From contig NZ_STFZ01000011.1 of NCBI RefSeq assembly GCF_005222845.1, positions 27,996 to 91,995 of the forward strand: a stretch of 64,000 nt of DNA. The letters are read 5' to 3'. Source of the stretch: Rhizobium sp. FY34 (GTDB lineage Bacteria; Pseudomonadota; Alphaproteobacteria; Rhizobiales; Rhizobiaceae). The notes beneath the pieces were generated by a model. The model worked only from the letters and a program-made list of their open reading frames with translations, had not been told where the DNA came from and did not search any database. This document shows, one piece after another, positions 60,271-64,000 of this stretch. Position numbers and translations under genes: made by a program. Position 1 is the stretch's first letter. Each line of letters starts with the position of its first letter.

Positions 60271-61335
60271 TTATCCCTGTTTTGCCATCTGCATCAATGT
60301 CACGCGGGCCTGCAGCTTGCGCTGCGCCTGGTCAACCACCACGGCGATGATGATGACAAGCCCCTTGATGACCATTTGCCAGAAGGAAGACACGCCCATC
60401 ATCACCAGCCCATCCGACAGAATACCGATAACAAAGGCGCCGACGATGGTTCCGCCGATTGTGCCGCGCCCGCCGGACATGGACGTACCGCCCAGAACCG
60501 CTGCAGCAATGGCGTTCAGCTCCAGGTTGGTGCCGGTTGCCGGATGGGCAGCCATCAGTTCGGACGAAATGACGAGCCCGACCAGTGCGGCACAAAAGCC
60601 CGAGAACATGTAGACGAACATCTTCACCCGATCGACGCGGATACCCGACATGCGCGATGCCCGCTCATTGCCGCCCACGGCAAAGATATGCCGCCCCAGC
60701 GGCACGAAGCGGGCGAAATAGGCAGCGCCCAGCGCCACGACCACCAGCATCCAGATCGAAACGGGAATGCCAAGTAAGGTACCGGACCCGAAAATGGCAT
60801 AGCCGGTATTGCCAAGCTCCGGTTTGCCGGCAAGGTTCGGCAGGGTCTGGCCATCGGAAAACAAAAGGGCGGCACCGCGCGCCACGTAAAGCATGCCAAG
60901 CGTTGCGATGAAGGGAGCCACATTGAGGCGCGTGATCAGCAGCCCATTCAGGGCACCGATGGCAATGCCGACCACGGTGACCATAATGGCCACTTCCAGA
61001 ATGTTGAAATATACGGTGTAGCCCATCGGCAGGTCGATACCGTTGAGGATGAGCCCGCCGGCAATCATGCCGCACAATCCAACGATCGACCCAACGGAAA
61101 GATCGATGCCGCCGGTGACGATGACAAAGGTCATGCCGATGGCCAGAAACGCGTTTTGCGTCGCGTGTTTCGACATCAGGATCATGTTGGCCGTGGACAG
61201 GAAGTTCGGCGCAAAGATCGAGAAGAAGATGATCACCGCGATCAGCGCGATAAAGGTTCGCAGTTTCATCACGGTCAGCAGCAGCGAGCCGCTGCTGGAC
61301 GGCAAAGCCGTTGCCATGGGGGTCGCCGTCGTCAT
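60271..61335 (-). CDS. Sugar ABC transporter permease (CUT2), apiose locus
   Basis: 354 residues with about 8-10 membrane segments. AIGMTFVIVTGGIDLSVGS, NVAPFIATLGMLYVARG and AAAVLGGTSMSGGRGTIGGT are CUT2 permease motifs. Its start overlaps the ATPase stop (ATGA). It is part of the operon binding protein - DUF2291 lipoprotein - ATPase - permease - dehydrogenase - lactonase. Confidence 0.92.
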   Translation of the reverse strand: MTTATPMATALPSSSGSLLLTVMKLRTFIALIAVIIFFSIFAPNFLSTANMILMSKHATQNAFLAIGMTFVIVTGGIDLSVGSIVGLCGMIAGGLILNGIDLPMGYTVYFNILEVAIMVTVVGIAIGALNGLLITRLNVAPFIATLGMLYVARGAALLFSDGQTLPNLAGKPELGNTGYAIFGSGTLLGIPVSIWMLVVVALGAAYFARFVPLGRHIFAVGGNERASRMSGIRVDRVKMFVYMFSGFCAALVGLVISSELMAAHPATGTNLELNAIAAAVLGGTSMSGGRGTIGGTIVGAFVIGILSDGLVMMGVSSFWQMVIKGLVIIIAVVVDQAQRKLQARVTLMQMAKQG

Positions 61336-62879
61336 CTCGCATGCATCCTTTTGGTCTTGTGTCCCTCACTCGAGGCTTTCACGATAATGTCTTCGCTGGC
61401 ATCCGCACGATCCATGACGCAGACGAGACGCCCGCTGCTCATCACCGCGATGCGGTCGGACAGGGCCATAACCTCATCGAGATCCGAGGTCGAAAACAGG
61501 ATCGCCAGCCCCTCGCCGGCAAGCTTGCGCATGGTGCGGAAAACATCGGCCTTGGCGCCAACGTCGATACCCCGACTCGGCTCGTCCATCAGCAGCACTT
61601 TCGGCCCGGTCATCAGTGCCTTGCCGATCACCACTTTCTGCTGGTTTCCGCCCGACATCGAGGTCACCTCGAAAGCCGGGTTGCGTGCCTTGATCGACAG
61701 GCTGCGGATGGCATTGGCAATGGCCTCGCCTTCCAGTGCCCGGTCGATATGGAAGCCGAAACGCACGAACTGGCCAAGGCTTGCCAGCGACAGGTTTTCG
61801 GCAATCGACAGGCATTGCACCAGGCCTTCCCGCTGCCGGTCCTCGGGGATCAGTGCAATGCCATGGGCGATGCGCCCGGTCGGGTCGCGGGCCAGAAGTT
61901 CCTTGCTATCGATATAGATCCGGCCCTTCGAATGGCTGTGGCGGCCGATGATGCATTCAAACAGCTCGCTGCGCCCGGCGCCCATCAGGCCGTAGATCCC
62001 GAGGATTTCTCCCTTGCGCACCGACAGCGACACATGATCCACGGCAAGCCCGCCGCTTGCCCGTGCCAGGCTGATATCCTCAAGGCGGATGACCTCATCA
62101 CCCAGCGTATGGCTGACATCCTTTGCAAAATCCTTGGCATCCGAGCCAATCATCGAACGCACGATCCAGGCGGTATCAACGTCCCTGACCTTGGCATTGC
62201 CGGTGATCTGTCCGTCCTTCAGCACGGTAATGTAATCACCGATGCGCATCAGCTCTTCCAGACGGTGCGAGATGTAGACGATGGCAACCCCTTGCGCCTT
62301 CAATTCCGCAATGACGCGAAACAGCACGTCCACTTCGGCAGCACTCAGCGCCGAAGTCGGTTCGTCAAGGATCAGGATGCGGGTATCGAGCGAGACGGCG
62401 CGGGCGATTTCCACCAGCTGCTGCTGGCCGATCGGCAGGTCTTCCACCAACGTATCGGCGGCAATGCCCGCTTCCAGCCGATCGAGAAACTCATTGGCTT
62501 TCGTCACCTGCGCTTTATGATCAATGCCGAACAGGCCGCGTGTCAGCTCGCGGGTGGCAAAAATGTTTTCGGCAACAGTCAGGTTGCCGAACAGGTTCAG
62601 CTCCTGAAACACGATACCGATACCATGGCGCACTGCATCAGTTGGTGAGGCAAGCTGGATACGCTGACCATCCATCCAGATTTCGCCCAGCGTCGGGCGC
62701 TCGACGCCGGCAATGATGCGCATCATAGTGGATTTTCCGGCGCCGTTTTCACCGACAAGCACATTGACCGCGCCGCGCCTCAGCTTCAGATCGGCTTTTT
62801 TCAGGGCGACAATGCCCGAATAGGCCTTCGTCACATCGCGCAGTTCCAGAATGATATCGTCGTTTTCGGTTTGGCCCAT
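61332..62879 (-). CDS. Sugar ABC transporter ATPase (double domain), apiose locus
   Basis: 515 residues. First half: Walker A GENGAGKST, LPIGQQQLVEIARAVS, Walker B ILILDEPTSALS. Second half: GLMGAGRSELFE, MSGGNQQKVVIGKAL, VLLMDEPSRGIDVGAK. It energises the adjacent permease. The next upstream gene ends 3 bp before its start. Confidence 0.92.
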   Translation of the reverse strand: MGQTENDDIILELRDVTKAYSGIVALKKADLKLRRGAVNVLVGENGAGKSTMMRIIAGVERPTLGEIWMDGQRIQLASPTDAVRHGIGIVFQELNLFGNLTVAENIFATRELTRGLFGIDHKAQVTKANEFLDRLEAGIAADTLVEDLPIGQQQLVEIARAVSLDTRILILDEPTSALSAAEVDVLFRVIAELKAQGVAIVYISHRLEELMRIGDYITVLKDGQITGNAKVRDVDTAWIVRSMIGSDAKDFAKDVSHTLGDEVIRLEDISLARASGGLAVDHVSLSVRKGEILGIYGLMGAGRSELFECIIGRHSHSKGRIYIDSKELLARDPTGRIAHGIALIPEDRQREGLVQCLSIAENLSLASLGQFVRFGFHIDRALEGEAIANAIRSLSIKARNPAFEVTSMSGGNQQKVVIGKALMTGPKVLLMDEPSRGIDVGAKADVFRTMRKLAGEGLAILFSTSDLDEVMALSDRIAVMSSGRLVCVMDRADASEDIIVKASSEGHKTKRMHAR

Positions 62880-62881
62880 TA

Positions 62882-63517
62882 TCAGCCCCCAACCGTGATC
62901 GTGACCGGCACGAATTGCGGCAGTTCGCCGGAAGACGGCTGCGGGAAGGCACCGAGCGCGTCAAGTCGCTTGCCGACCAGGCCATCGCGCGGCAGCCTTT
63001 CCAGCACGTTTGCGTTCACATAGGTGTTGAAGGATTTGCCATATTGCGCCCAGTCGATCTGGTTCTTGAATTCATTGAAATTGACGAAGCCGAGACTGTC
63101 GCGCAAGGCGGTTCCGCGAATAGCCGGACCGATTGCCACGCGCAGGTCCGGCTTGCCGTCGCCATTGATGTCTACCTCGACATAAGCGGCTCGCGATTGC
63201 GTCTCCGCCGTAACGATCCTGCCCTTCACCGTCGCCGCATAGGTCCAGGGAGCAGTACCGCCCCTTTCCTTGTGGCCGAATTTCTGGGCGGCAGCATCCG
63301 GATTGGAGGCAATCAGCGCCGTGACCTCCTCAAACGAGCCGGCGCGCTCCTTGAGGTATGGCAGCACCTTGCTCTCCCAGGAGCCGGAGACCAGCCGGTC
63401 GGGATCAAAGGCTTGGGCGGCGGCCTGCGCCTGCTGGTCAGCCGTCTTGACGAATTTGCAGCCGGTCATCGCCGCGCAAAGCGCAAAGAAGACGGCGGCA
63501 GCACGCATCTGCAACAT
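62882..63517 (-). CDS. DUF2291-family lipoprotein of a sugar transporter operon
   Basis: 211 residues. A lipoprotein signal with lipobox MTGC (Cys20) is followed by KFVKTADQQAQAAAQAFDP. The mature domain (VKGRIVTAETQSRAAYVEVDINGDGKPDLRVAIGPAIRGTALRDSLGFVNFNEF) is the DUF2291 pattern, a family that travels with CUT2-type sugar ABC transporters. The function is unknown. The start at 63517 follows GAGGATAATTC. Confidence 0.82.
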   Translation of the reverse strand: MLQMRAAAVFFALCAAMTGCKFVKTADQQAQAAAQAFDPDRLVSGSWESKVLPYLKERAGSFEEVTALIASNPDAAAQKFGHKERGGTAPWTYAATVKGRIVTAETQSRAAYVEVDINGDGKPDLRVAIGPAIRGTALRDSLGFVNFNEFKNQIDWAQYGKSFNTYVNANVLERLPRDGLVGKRLDALGAFPQPSSGELPQFVPVTITVGG

Positions 63518-63585
63518 GAATTATCCTCGCTCCATGACCAGAAAGCCCGGGACCGCTAACGGCCCCGCGCCTGTTCTATGAAGGC

Positions 63586-64000
<415 letters not shown>

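Overview
The window looks like the chromosome of an alphaproteobacterium of the order Hyphomicrobiales (Rhizobium/Agrobacterium/Brucella relatives). The reasons are the moderately high GC content, the many rhizobial-style palindromic repeats (units reading like CTCCCCC..GGGGGAGATG..GGCAGGACAGAGG), the high density of ABC transporters with GntR, SorC and TetR regulators, and a stand-alone ribB under an FMN riboswitch. I saw no rRNA, tRNA or CRISPR array.

Layout. (1) 1-3.2 kb: a small exported protein, about 1.8 kb of gene-free repeat-rich DNA, and ribB with its FMN riboswitch. (2) 3.3-13.0 kb: a sugar or polyol utilisation locus with an SDR, a sugar ABC transporter, a split two-subunit transketolase, an FGGY kinase, a SorC regulator and a second SDR. 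(3) 13.3-35.0 kb: dusA with a 20.6-kb genomic island inserted in its 5' end. The island is bounded by a perfect 53-bp direct repeat. It starts with a truncated tyrosine integrase and carries a P450 / 2Fe-2S ferredoxin / ferredoxin reductase system, an OprB-like porin, AKR and SDR oxidoreductases, two aldehyde dehydrogenases, a thiolase-like protein with an OB-fold partner, an enoyl-CoA hydratase homologue, two class III CoA-transferases and GntR and TetR regulators. This reads as an oxygenase-initiated, CoA-dependent catabolic pathway, perhaps for a terpene, steroid or branched side chain. Its right end holds gene scraps and the displaced native start of dusA. (4) 35.4-41.7 kb: a GntR regulator with TGTGCACA operators, a PotABCD-type ABC transporter, a PuuE-type deacetylase and a hydantoin-racemase-like protein that lacks both family cysteines. 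(5) 41.8-50.8 kb: a second GntR regulator, a cupin, an Opp/Dpp-type transporter, and an opposing operon with its binding protein, an SGNH hydrolase and an enolase-superfamily enzyme. A shared TTGTCAGAYAG motif links the transcription units. (6) 51-52.4 kb: a reductase fragment and an unrecognised gene. (7) 52.5-64 kb: a D-apiose/D-apionate catabolic locus with an RpiB-type and a TIM-type isomerase, a DUF1537 kinase, a RuBisCO-like protein, a GntR regulator, a D-apionate lactonase, an apiose-dehydrogenase-like protein and a sugar ABC transporter that runs off the right edge.

Working together: the window is mostly a collection of separately regulated carbon-source modules, each pairing a transporter, enzymes and a local regulator. 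The apiose locus would import apiose, oxidise it to apionate and, through a phosphorylated 3-oxo acid, decarboxylate it on a RuBisCO-like protein to a tetrulose phosphate. Two isomerases would then carry that to erythrose 4-phosphate. The D-apionate oxidoisomerase needed between the lactonase and the kinase is not in the window. All functions come from sequence motifs and family knowledge; no database search was run.
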